DNA of 64,000 nucleotides from Bacteroidales bacterium (GTDB lineage Bacteria; Bacteroidota; Bacteroidia; Bacteroidales; F082): NCBI GenBank assembly GCA_017461665.1, contig JAFTXI010000024.1, positions 1 to 64,000 of the forward strand, read 5' to 3'. Shown piece by piece: positions 52,254 to 60,443 of this stretch (position 1 is its first letter; each line of letters starts with the position of its first letter). The notes under the pieces were generated by a model. It saw only the letters and a program-made list of their open reading frames with translations, ran no database searches and was not told where the DNA came from. The position numbers and the translations under genes were made by a program.

Positions 52254-52264
52254 AAATAAAAAAA

Positions 52265-52879
52265 TTAAGTAAATCTTATTTGTAATACAAGGTCAAAATA
52301 ATATTTGTCATCTACTTTATAAATAACTCCTGAATTGTAACGTTTGTTTTCTGGTGTCTCAAATTTTGTGTTATGAAAGAGGTAGTCTTCAAGAGAATAA
52401 TCATTATCAATATTTTTGATTGGCTCCTTAGACATTATACTACTCGACATATCATATTTTCCATTCCATGGTTCTGTAGGTATCATACCGTATGCGATAC
52501 TGTTTAACATAGCCCTTATCTTATATCCGTAATAATCATGATTTTCAGAAATATCATATCCGAGCGGATTTGCCTTGGTGATATTATCTACTGATTTACT
52601 TATTTTGATTTCTCCCCTTTTAAAGCAATCCAACAACAACCAAGCAAGTATCTCTGGTAATTGACTATCTATTAAAATTAGGTTATTATTAAAAATATTA
52701 TTCTTTATTTTTGAAAACTTTAGATTTGAACGTTTAATATAATCATTGACTATTTCTATAAATAATGTCCGTTTATCGCGAATATTCAATAATATCTCCT
52801 TATCATCAGAACCAACTAATTCGTATGTAAAGATGGTCGCCGATGAAGCGTTCAGCAATGTAATTATACTTGATTTCAT
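52265..52879 (-). CDS. Truncated HpaII-like restriction endonuclease, C-terminal part
   Basis: The 204-residue product aligns, from memory, with the C-terminal part of type II restriction enzyme HpaII: NLILIDSQLPEILAWLLLDC (about 68-87), NPLGYDISENHDYYGYKIRA (about 105-124), IAYGMIPTEPWNGKYD, EDYLFHNTKFETPENKRYNS and the last strand YYFDLVLQIRF. HpaII is about 358 residues, so roughly the first 150 are missing, and the 52 bp upstream do not contain them. No cytosine methyltransferase lies in the window. A remnant, or a gene with a split partner elsewhere. Confidence 0.7.
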   Translation of the reverse strand: MKSSIITLLNASSATIFTYELVGSDDKEILLNIRDKRTLFIEIVNDYIKRSNLKFSKIKNNIFNNNLILIDSQLPEILAWLLLDCFKRGEIKISKSVDNITKANPLGYDISENHDYYGYKIRAMLNSIAYGMIPTEPWNGKYDMSSSIMSKEPIKNIDNDYSLEDYLFHNTKFETPENKRYNSGVIYKVDDKYYFDLVLQIRFT

Positions 52880-52931
52880 ATCAACAACTTCTATTTCTTG
52901 TTATTCATTGATCCTTGGTCATCTCTAAGTA

Positions 52932-53207
52932 TCACTCCTCTGGAGATCTTTTTAATGGTTCATAATAAGCGTTTATCGCTTCTTCAAATAAAACAAGATC
53001 TGTTCTTATTAATTCTTCAACAACCTCTTCTCTATTTTTAAAGCTTGTATAAATACAACGAAGGTCTTCATCCGACACTTCTTCGCCATTTAGATACCTC
53101 GAAAGGATATCGCTCCACAATACTCTATCATCAGAAGAATAGTAAGGTAAATATTCCGCGATGAATTCCCAGTAACTTGAATCTGTTATTTTTTTATTTT
53201 CATTCAT
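52932..53207 (-). CDS. Small hypothetical protein between two nuclease genes
   Basis: The 91-residue acidic, helical product (DSSYWEFIAEYLPYYSSDDR, then VSDEDLRCIYTSFKNREEVV) has no recognised family. Its start overlaps the HNH gene end by 8 nt, so the two are cotranslated. It could be a small regulatory or anti-nuclease partner; nothing in the sequence proves this. Confidence 0.6.
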   Translation of the reverse strand: MNENKKITDSSYWEFIAEYLPYYSSDDRVLWSDILSRYLNGEEVSDEDLRCIYTSFKNREEVVEELIRTDLVLFEEAINAYYEPLKRSPEE

Positions 53208-53961
53208 AATTTAAAAATTTATGGTAATTGATTTCTAATAACTCTTTCTGAGGAAGAAACTTATCTGGTAACATAATTTTCTTTCCATTAATATTTTTCA
53301 GATATTCTAAAAAACTATCTTGCATAACGCCATCAAGTAATCTCTTCGAAATTTCAATCTTAAAATCTGGTGTTATTGATAGCATATATCTATCGTAGGC
53401 TTTGTGAAAGAATGGATTCATACATAAACCATTTTTAGGATTCATTCTATTACTTACATCCTCCGACCAATCAACAATATGACATGCTTCTAATAATTCT
53501 GGAGTACTCACCCCAGATATACAACAACGAAAATTATAAGAACTTAAAACAGTTGTTCGAAAGAATGATTGATTAACACGTTGTTTAACGACTACTTCTC
53601 TCTCCTCTCCCTCTGGCAAATCATTAATTATAATATTTGCCGTTTCTTCGATATTCTTTTCAGAAAATTTAGCTACTAATATTTCACTCTCATATGCAAG
53701 ACGTTCGGGATTACTATAAAATTCATTCCAAACTTCCTCTTCCATTTTTGCACCATGAACCAAACCCATTATTCCTTGTTGCTTTAAATCAGGATCTAAA
53801 CGTCCTATATTACCAACTTTCATATTCAGAGCACTTGGAGTACGTCCAATAATATTTGCATATCGAATAATCTCTGGATGCGTTTTACTACTATTTTTAA
53901 AAGGAATCTTGCAATATACATTAAATGCAATGATAGTTTCCTCTCGCGTCCAATTGTTCAT
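53200..53961 (-). CDS. HNH endonuclease, restriction-type
   Basis: The 253-residue protein has an N-terminal DNA-recognition-like part (NNWTREETIIAFNVYCKIPF, 2-21; RTPSALNMKVGNIGRLDPDL) found in stand-alone restriction-type HNH proteins. The C-terminal HNH domain is FRCCISGVSTPELLEACHIV (Cys and His), DWSEDVSNRMNPKNGLCMNP and FFHKAYDRYMLSIT. The pattern C-x-H-I-x-D-W, N-x-x-N-G and H-K-A-Y-D retains all expected residues, so it may still be active. First gene of a three-gene run with the hypothetical protein and the HpaII-like remnant. Confidence 0.85.
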   Translation of the reverse strand: MNNWTREETIIAFNVYCKIPFKNSSKTHPEIIRYANIIGRTPSALNMKVGNIGRLDPDLKQQGIMGLVHGAKMEEEVWNEFYSNPERLAYESEILVAKFSEKNIEETANIIINDLPEGEEREVVVKQRVNQSFFRTTVLSSYNFRCCISGVSTPELLEACHIVDWSEDVSNRMNPKNGLCMNPFFHKAYDRYMLSITPDFKIEISKRLLDGVMQDSFLEYLKNINGKKIMLPDKFLPQKELLEINYHKFLNYE

Positions 53962-54430
53962 AACTAAATACTATGTAACCTATAAAACACTCTCACAAAG
54001 ATACTATATAATTTCTATTCTTCTAGAATATTTTAAATATTTTTTTCAACAATCTTAAAACTTCTAAACACACAAAATTTATAAAAACTTCTGTCGTGCT
54101 TACAGCACTTTGATTGTCCTACATTCATATTTTGCAGGGATTCCGCTGACGCTCCATCACCTGCTTATAATCTGTCACCCTTTCAGGGTTAATTAATCTG
54201 ATAAAAATAATTCATTGATTACATTATAGTTCTTATATCGAATTCACGTTATTTTCAACATCTTTAATCATCAAACTCCCTTAAACTTAAATTACAACAC
54301 GCTCTCTACAAACCTCATCCTTTTTAATTATCAGAGACGCCATAAATTATCAGAGACGCCACAGGAGTGACGTCTCTACCAGAGTTTTATAAGGTCACAT
54401 TCAATGTGTCCGTACAAATTTTCAATTGAA
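53962..54430. repeat. Repeat-dense gap of about 470 bp
   Basis: Mostly AT-rich with no coding sequence. From about 54090 it holds a string of short interspersed repeats: gtcgtgcttacagcac (gtgct/agcac palindrome), the gggattccgctgacgctcc unit, accctttcagggtt (palindromic), two copies of tatcagagacgcca (54340 and 54349), agagacg/cgtctct (54352-54377) and ggtcacatt/aatgtgtcc (54393-54411) followed by gtaca. The last is the same stem as 15577-15600 in the TPR gene with one mismatch. Confidence 0.7.
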
Positions 54431-56872
54431 TCACATTCCGACGCTTGGATTCTGTACCTCGCCGCCTCCGGTCTGCGCGTGACGCTCTAACTCCATCTTG
54501 CCAAATCTGAATACCAAACCGGCGCTGATAGAACGGCTGTTATATTTGAACGAACTGTATGAGATATAATACGGATTCGTCGTGTTGTTATCCCATCTGT
54601 TCCAGTTGAAGATGTCGTTCACGTTGATATGCACCGACATCTTTCTGTCGAAGAAGTCGGCTCGCAAACCGCAGTTGATGGAATAGTTGGCATGACTCTC
54701 GGCAAAGAGCGACTGACGTGGCGAACGATAATTACCCGAAGCATGAATCTCCAATTTGTTCCATAACTTCGTCCATAAATTCAAACGCGCACTATAGACT
54801 ATGGAGTTGCTCTTGACAATGGAGTTATTAATATTTGTCTCGAAATAATAGTCATAGACATTGGCATAGAGTCGCATGTTGAACATCGCTGTTGGACGAT
54901 ATGTGACGTTGGCTTCCAAGCCTTTTCTCGAAGATTTTCCTACGTTGACAGGATAAGAATATTGAACATATCTTCCGAAGAAATCATCATACGTCACATC
55001 GCTGATGTTATTTACTGTATTTTTAGAATCTCTGTAATATGCTGTCAAGCCGACGGAACCGAATTTGTTCCAATATTTTGTCCAACCTCCTTCAACGGAA
55101 TTGGTGTATGTTGGAACTAAACTTAAGTTTCCTGTCGAGAATGATTCTGTCGAATAGAATTTATAATCGGTGAGTTCTCTTGCACTTGGCGGTGCGATTC
55201 TTCTCGAATAACTCAAGGTGAAGTTGTGCATCGATTTGGTTCTGTATGAAAGATGTATCGAAGGACGCCAGTTGAGATAATCTTCGGTATGATTGTTTAC
55301 TTCATATCCGCTGATTTCGTTCCAAATCTTTTCATATTCCATTCTGATTCCCGGCTTCAAGACGAAGTTTCCGAATTTCTGTTGAAGAGTGAAATAAACG
55401 TCATATTCATGCGAACCTACTTCTCTGTCGAAGCTACGCATCAAGTCGGTGACATATTCGCCTTTTGCAAGCGTGTCGTAATCTATGTAATAAGTGTCCG
55501 GACTATATTCGTAGGAAGCACCTAAACCAATCTCGCCGTTTTCGGAATAAGGAAGCGAATAATCTAAATTAAGACCATAGCCAAAGTCGCTATATTTTGT
55601 CAATTCTCTATAATCTACATTCATCCATGTCTGTGTCTCGTAAGTCTGTTTATTGTATTTATTGCTGTATCCGTTGGCGATATTACCTGCCATTCTGAGA
55701 CTTATGTTATGACCTTCGTTGTTAAACTTATGCATATATTGCAAACCTGCGTGATAGAATTGGTTAAGCCCATCGGAATTACCTTCTGTCGTGTAATTAT
55801 ATATTCCTGCTTCTTGCAAATATTCGTGACGGGATGTCTCATTGAAACTTTCGCTGCTATTAGCGTTAGGCCAACCTTCAATCCATACTCTGATAGTATT
55901 CATAGTGTCGATGTTATAGTCGAAGTTGATGTTGAAGCCGCCACCGTAATTATTGGAAAAAGAATTTCCGCTGTAAGATGTATGGTTTGTAGTATCTAAA
56001 CCAGTGTGATCTTCATTATCGGTGAAAGAAGTACTATATCCGTTATTATAGTTTTTCCATTGAGAATAAGATCCGTTGACGAAGAGGTTGAGTGAGAGTT
56101 TCTCGTTAGCCCAGACGTAAGAGACCCAAGGCGATGCATTTGGTGATGATGACGCTCTCAGTCCGAAGCTGAGAAATTGGTTTTTCTTTATTTTGGAATT
56201 GGTGACTATATTGATGATGCCGCCGTCGCTGTTTGATGAGTAACGCGCTGAAGGATTCGTTATCACCTCAATTCTCTCGAGCGCGTTAGCAGGCATCTGC
56301 TGTAAATAGGTCTTCAGGTTCTCTGCGTTAAGATTGGACGGCTGTCCGTTAATCCATACTTCTACCGATGAGACGCCACGTAACGTGATATTACCTTCAA
56401 CATCGACTTCCACACCGGGAGCGTTCTGCAAGGCGTCCGACACCGTGCCCGTCTGAACGCTCGGGTCCTCACTCACGTTATATAAGGTCTTTTCACCCTC
56501 GCTACTGAACAGCGGACGTTTCTCAACGATAACCACCTCATCTAATGTGGTGCTGCCAGGCTTCATCTTGATAACTCCCAAGTCAATGTCTCCTTCGACA
56601 TCCAAAACATTCTTTATCGATTCATAACCTATCGATGAGACAAAGAAGATATATTTGCCATTAGGGACGTGTTCCAACTTAAAACGACCGGCATCGTCTG
56701 AAGAGCCTCCAGAGACGAAGACTGAATCGACGGAACGCATCAAACCGATATTGACAAAAGGTAGTTTATCGTTGTTAAGACTATCAACCAAAATTCCACT
56801 GACACTGTTCTGCGAAAACATAAAATAAGACTGCAAGACCAATAAAGATAGTAATAATATTGCTCGTTTCAT
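54431..56872 (-). CDS. Outer-membrane beta-barrel receptor with carboxypeptidase-like N-domain (TonB-dependent type)
   Basis: The 813-residue product has a signal peptide cleaved at MFS-Q. A carboxypeptidase-regulatory-like domain (about 22-105; SGILVDSLNNDKLPFVNIGL) is followed by a plug domain (about 130-220; VSDALQNAPGVEVDVEGNIT, RIEVITNPSARYSSNSDGGI) and then about 22 strands of barrel with frequent Gly/Tyr. No TonB box or SusD partner is seen. It is close to the outer-membrane beta-barrel family of uncharacterised receptors. Substrate unknown. The end is followed by the repeat-dense gap. Confidence 0.85.
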   Translation of the reverse strand: MKRAILLLSLLVLQSYFMFSQNSVSGILVDSLNNDKLPFVNIGLMRSVDSVFVSGGSSDDAGRFKLEHVPNGKYIFFVSSIGYESIKNVLDVEGDIDLGVIKMKPGSTTLDEVVIVEKRPLFSSEGEKTLYNVSEDPSVQTGTVSDALQNAPGVEVDVEGNITLRGVSSVEVWINGQPSNLNAENLKTYLQQMPANALERIEVITNPSARYSSNSDGGIINIVTNSKIKKNQFLSFGLRASSSPNASPWVSYVWANEKLSLNLFVNGSYSQWKNYNNGYSTSFTDNEDHTGLDTTNHTSYSGNSFSNNYGGGFNINFDYNIDTMNTIRVWIEGWPNANSSESFNETSRHEYLQEAGIYNYTTEGNSDGLNQFYHAGLQYMHKFNNEGHNISLRMAGNIANGYSNKYNKQTYETQTWMNVDYRELTKYSDFGYGLNLDYSLPYSENGEIGLGASYEYSPDTYYIDYDTLAKGEYVTDLMRSFDREVGSHEYDVYFTLQQKFGNFVLKPGIRMEYEKIWNEISGYEVNNHTEDYLNWRPSIHLSYRTKSMHNFTLSYSRRIAPPSARELTDYKFYSTESFSTGNLSLVPTYTNSVEGGWTKYWNKFGSVGLTAYYRDSKNTVNNISDVTYDDFFGRYVQYSYPVNVGKSSRKGLEANVTYRPTAMFNMRLYANVYDYYFETNINNSIVKSNSIVYSARLNLWTKLWNKLEIHASGNYRSPRQSLFAESHANYSINCGLRADFFDRKMSVHINVNDIFNWNRWDNNTTNPYYISYSSFKYNSRSISAGLVFRFGKMELERHAQTGGGEVQNPSVGM

Positions 56873-57024
56873 ATAGATTATTTTTTAAGTGAATGTTTTT
56901 TTTACTGCTCAAAATTAACAATTATTGTTCCAACAAACAAGCTATTTTTGTTTTTTAAACAAATAATATCAAACGTCAAAATCGTGAAATAAAAAGGAGA
57001 AATCATTGTTTGAAAAACGACGGA

Positions 57025-57090
57025 AGTCACACGTCCGTGTGACTCTACGCGAGACGATGATCTCAGGTAGAGACATACGGACGTATGTCT
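57025..57090. repeat. Two adjacent palindromic repeats
   Basis: Perfect 9-bp arms agtcacacg/cgtgtgact with a 2-nt loop (57025-57044) followed by ctacg, and agacatacg/cgtatgtct (57071-57090) after ggtag. The first 25 bp are identical to 60373..60397. No gene is in this gap (56873-57098) and no promoter was recognised. Confidence 0.75.
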
Positions 57091-57098
57091 TAGAAAAT

Positions 57099-58115
57099 CT
57101 AAAAACTAAATCCTATACCTAAATTAACAGGTGTGACTCTGATAGAGCTATTGTCTTGATTAAAAAGTTGAGTCAATCCTGCTCTTCCAAAGATAACGAA
57201 GCTCTTGAAATTTAGCACTGCCAAGGCATTAACGCCAAAGGGATTATAAGCCAAGTTATTTGAAACCGTCAATTTATCGTTTTGGAAATAAGTAAATGAC
57301 TTCATCGCAAAACGCCATTCAAATTCTGGTCCGAATGAAAATGCCATCCTGTTGCTACCGACGCGCCATTGGAACTGAACGCTGACAGGTAAACGTAAAC
57401 TCCAATAACGATAATAACCATCTCTAAAATCTTCTGGAGTATTGGTGCCCGACAAGCCATCAGGAACAGGATTGCCTTCCTCGTTTGAATCGATAGGACG
57501 ATAGAAATATGTGTAGTTGTTACTATTATCTGTAGTCGTTGTTCCTAAAATGTAAGAAGTATAAAAATAAGTGTTAGAGATTCCTAATGCCGTTGTCAAG
57601 CCTATCGTTTTTCTTTTGTTATGACAGATGTCGTGTTGGAAAAGATATGAACCCCATTCAAACGAGTTCGCTCTTTGCAGATTAAATCTTAAACTATAAT
57701 CTGAAAATGGAAAACCGACCATCGCTGAATAAGCATAATAGATATTAGGATAAATAGGATCGAAATATGAGAATTTGAGTTTTACATCTTTATCACTTGA
57801 GACGTACTTGTCGTCTTTGATAAATGTAGGCTTGATAGGAAAATTAATAGTGACGTTTTTCTTTTCAGTCTTGCTACTGACATTGTTTTCGTAGCGACTT
57901 TCGTAATATGGATTCTTCTCCACTTCACCGTCTTCTGTTATAGTAAAGACGTTAATCTTCAGCCCGTTGGAAGAATCGCTTATCTTTATCTTGTTATTGT
58001 TGATAAGGACTTCAACATTGTCGCCATTGACAACCACAGTGTCGTTTTTCGTTTCCTGAGAAAAGGCTGCAACGACCAAAGCCATAAATAATGTTACAAA
58101 TGCTAATCTTTTCAT
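57099..58115 (-). CDS. Outer-membrane beta-barrel-like protein of the sigma-factor operon
   Basis: The 338-residue product has a signal peptide cleaved at AFS-Q, a charged, beta-rich N-terminal part (about 20-110), and an array of alternating-hydrophobicity strands from about 120 (YAYSAMVGFPFSDYSLRFNL, YWSLRLPVSVQFQWRVGSNR, AVLNFKSFVIFGRAGLTQLF). The end VNLGIGFSF has a C-terminal Phe, typical of barrels. Fourth gene of the ECF operon, 20 bp after the DUF4097-like gene. It is a likely output or sensor of that system. Confidence 0.75.
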   Translation of the reverse strand: MKRLAFVTLFMALVVAAFSQETKNDTVVVNGDNVEVLINNNKIKISDSSNGLKINVFTITEDGEVEKNPYYESRYENNVSSKTEKKNVTINFPIKPTFIKDDKYVSSDKDVKLKFSYFDPIYPNIYYAYSAMVGFPFSDYSLRFNLQRANSFEWGSYLFQHDICHNKRKTIGLTTALGISNTYFYTSYILGTTTTDNSNNYTYFYRPIDSNEEGNPVPDGLSGTNTPEDFRDGYYRYWSLRLPVSVQFQWRVGSNRMAFSFGPEFEWRFAMKSFTYFQNDKLTVSNNLAYNPFGVNALAVLNFKSFVIFGRAGLTQLFNQDNSSIRVTPVNLGIGFSF

Positions 58116-58134
58116 AATTCTATTTATTTAATTG

Positions 58135-59181
58135 TTATTCAAAATCTATTTCTATGTCTCCGTACATCGCTTCGATATTTATATTATGAAGCTTGTCGTT
58201 ATCGTTAATATTTCCTATGATGGTTTCTTTGTGATATAACTTTATGTATTTGTTTGCATTGTCTTTCAACATCTTGCATAGAATATCTCCATAGCTTGAA
58301 CTGATATTGTAGTTGAAGTAGTGTTCCTGCGTGAGGACGATAGCGACATCCGAATACATTGTGTCGATATTTATCTGTGTAAAATCTTTGTTTATATTTT
58401 CTATTTCCAAATCGGAATACTTCAAAGTACAATCTATCTTGTTCGTAAGATTATCTATCTCAATATCTCCATAAAGATTATTTACCTTCATATCGTCGAT
58501 CTTTTTAAAATATGTGTCTGTGTACATAACTTCTATGTTGGCTGTTTTTGCGTAACTACAATCCAACTCAGAATATCTGACTTCGGCTTTCAACTTGTTA
58601 ACATTTTTAATAGCAATATCGCTATACATAATCTCAGCATTGATATAATCCGCTTCGTCTATATCGGCATCACCATATTTCAATTTAATGTTAATATCTT
58701 TTGCAGATTGAATAACGACATCGCCATAGATATTATCAACAATGATATTCATACCATTAGGAATCATGATATAATAATCGATGCTTATACTGGTATTGTT
58801 TAATTGTAGATTATCTATCTGAGTCGTGGCTTCAACTTTTTTGGTTTCTTTCGATTTCTTAATATCGCTGAATGTTACGTCTATACGACTTAAAACATCG
58901 TCCAATACACTTTCCTTATTCGACTTCACGATTATCTCTACGTGGATACTTATCCTGTTTTCATCCCAGTTTACGATATTGTAATCGCTATATTTCCCGG
59001 TCAGTTTGAGAGCATAATCATTGTCGATGTCGTAATTGGCATCGATGGTTCTTTTCTTGGAGTATTTGTAATTGTTGTTCAAGTCGTTTGAGATCTCATC
59101 AGATTTTGCAAATCCGATTGAGCAGATGAAACACATCAGTAGAGTTAGAACCGTATTGGTTTCTGTCATTAACTTATTCAT
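58135..59181 (-). CDS. DUF4097-like secreted beta-solenoid protein
   Basis: The 348-residue product has a signal peptide (GFA-K). From about residue 150 it consists of a repeating unit of about 20 residues with an aromatic, Gly/Ser, Asp core: NIYGDVVIQ, KYGDADID, MYSDIAIKN, RYSELDCS, MYTDTYFKK, LYGDIEIDN, KYSDLEIEN, MYSDVAIVL. This gives a right-handed parallel beta-roll like adhesin heads. Proteins of this kind commonly lie in ECF-sigma operons of this phylum and are thought to sit in the envelope; function unknown. 10 bp after the anti-sigma-like gene. Confidence 0.8.
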   Translation of the reverse strand: MNKLMTETNTVLTLLMCFICSIGFAKSDEISNDLNNNYKYSKKRTIDANYDIDNDYALKLTGKYSDYNIVNWDENRISIHVEIIVKSNKESVLDDVLSRIDVTFSDIKKSKETKKVEATTQIDNLQLNNTSISIDYYIMIPNGMNIIVDNIYGDVVIQSAKDINIKLKYGDADIDEADYINAEIMYSDIAIKNVNKLKAEVRYSELDCSYAKTANIEVMYTDTYFKKIDDMKVNNLYGDIEIDNLTNKIDCTLKYSDLEIENINKDFTQINIDTMYSDVAIVLTQEHYFNYNISSSYGDILCKMLKDNANKYIKLYHKETIIGNINDNDKLHNINIEAMYGDIEIDFE

Positions 59182-59191
59182 ATCACCTCCT

Positions 59192-59671
59192 TTATTTTTT
59201 ATTGATTTTTCTATATATCGAATTTAATGTCTGAAGCTGAGTTCCGTAAATCTGCGATGTTATCGCTAACTGCTTTTCTTCTGGAAGAGGCGCTATCTCG
59301 GCAAAGACTTCAGCTGTTGAAGTAAGATTCTCTATCGCTTTGTTTATCTCATTCTTGGTAGAATCATCGACATTTTTCAACACATCTTCCAACAATAATA
59401 TCGTCTCGTTGAGTTGTGTCTCGTAAAGCATTCGCATCTCCGCGACTTTCTCATTCTCATTATAAATATAAGGTTGCATCGCGTCTTGCCCGTCAATCAT
59501 CAAGAAAATAAACAAGGCCGCAGCGGCTGCCGACGAAACACCAAGCCAAAGTCGTCGCACCTTGTTCTTCTTGACATAACTCTCCTGCATCTTCATCGCA
59601 AAACGCTCACGATGTCTATCCGGCAAATCGGTCATGAATCTTTCTTTGTTATCTTTTATTAAGTTTTCCAT
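59192..59671 (-). CDS. Single-pass membrane protein, candidate anti-sigma factor
   Basis: The start at ATG 59671 gives 159 residues (MENLIKDNKERFMTDLPDRH); TTG at 59704 would add 11 residues coded by a palindromic repeat. There is one membrane helix (about 46-64, LWLGVSSAAAAALFIFLMID), a basic cytoplasmic head (RHRERFAMKMQESYVKKNKV) and a helical periplasmic tail. It lies directly after the sigma-factor gene, as anti-sigma factors do, but lacks the HxxxCxxC zinc motif of the ZAS class. Role inferred from position. Confidence 0.75.
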   Translation of the reverse strand: MENLIKDNKERFMTDLPDRHRERFAMKMQESYVKKNKVRRLWLGVSSAAAAALFIFLMIDGQDAMQPYIYNENEKVAEMRMLYETQLNETILLLEDVLKNVDDSTKNEINKAIENLTSTAEVFAEIAPLPEEKQLAITSQIYGTQLQTLNSIYRKINKK

Positions 59672-59689
59672 ATCTCTTATTACTTCTTT

Positions 59690-59744
59690 ATTGAGACGCT
59701 TCAATGTTTGTTTATTTTTGCAGGAAACATTGAAACGTCTCTAC
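59690..59744. repeat. Palindromic repeat at the sigma/anti-sigma junction
   Basis: Arms gagacgcttcaatgttt (59693-59709) and aaacattgaaacgtctc (59725-59741) match at 16 of 17 positions around a 15-nt loop, flanked by ctac. The outer arm codes the last residues of the sigma factor (VETFQCFLQK), so an insertion may have replaced the natural C-terminus. The RNA stem could stop or tune translation of the second gene. Confidence 0.75.
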
Positions 59745-60278
59745 AATTTCTAATTCTTCTTTAAGTCTTTCTTTTGCTCTCACATATTGCGATCGCACCG
59801 TCGATGCCTTGATGTTCATCAGTTTTGCTATCTCGGCAAAATCGAGTTCATCAAGAAGATGAAGCTTCAAGACCATCTTATAACCTACAGGCAGAAGTTC
59901 TATCTTCTCAATAATATGTTCTACTGAATATTGTGTTTCTTCTTCAACGTCCAAATCGCTGTCAGCCGACTGATAACCATCGACTGTTATATCATCAAAG
60001 AAGGGCTCTTTGCTGTTTTTCCTAAACAAGTCGATGCTTTTGTTGATGGCGATACGTTTTACGAAAGCGACGAAGTCTCTCTCTGTTCCTTGAAATCTGT
60101 CAATATTGTCGAAGGCTTTTAGGATTGAGTCCTGCATTATCTCTTCTGCGTCGAATTGATTCGCTACGATGTGAAGACTCGCGTTGAAGACCGGCAGACA
60201 GCAGATGTCGTATAACTCCATCATCGACTGTCTGTTCTGACGTTTACATCCTGTTAACAAATCTTCAAACCTCGACAT
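59712..60278 (-). CDS. ECF-family RNA polymerase sigma factor
   Basis: The 188-residue sigma factor has region 2 (CCLPVFNASLHIVANQFDAE, EIMQDSILKAFDNIDRFQGT, about 27-65) and region 4 (YKMVLKLHLLDELDFAEIAK, then LMNIKASTVRSQYVRAKERL, about 135-175). It has the small Bacteroidetes ECF layout and leads an operon of sigma factor, membrane protein, DUF4097-like protein and barrel. The last ten residues are encoded by a repeat arm. It probably directs RNA polymerase to its own operon when an envelope signal releases it; this is inference. Confidence 0.93.
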   Translation of the reverse strand: MSRFEDLLTGCKRQNRQSMMELYDICCLPVFNASLHIVANQFDAEEIMQDSILKAFDNIDRFQGTERDFVAFVKRIAINKSIDLFRKNSKEPFFDDITVDGYQSADSDLDVEEETQYSVEHIIEKIELLPVGYKMVLKLHLLDELDFAEIAKLMNIKASTVRSQYVRAKERLKEELEIVETFQCFLQK

Positions 60279-60443
60279 ATTCTCTTTGTTTTTTCAATTG
60301 TTTAACGAAGCTTTAAAAGATTTGCTGCATTGAAATTTAATTTTTTTAAAATTATCTCACGTAATCGATTTCAGTCACACGTCCGTGTGACTCTACGTGA
60401 TATGCTCATCACAACTCATTGTCTCATTGACTCATAGACTATC
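60279..60443. repeat. Gap with palindrome and ctcat-type repeat
   Basis: Holds agtcacacg/cgtgtgact (60373-60392) plus ctacg, identical for 25 bp to 57025..57049, and the unit ctcattgtctcattgactca (60416-60435) resembling 51239-51258. The remaining sequence is AT-rich and holds the sigma-factor promoter; no strict box was found. Confidence 0.7.
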
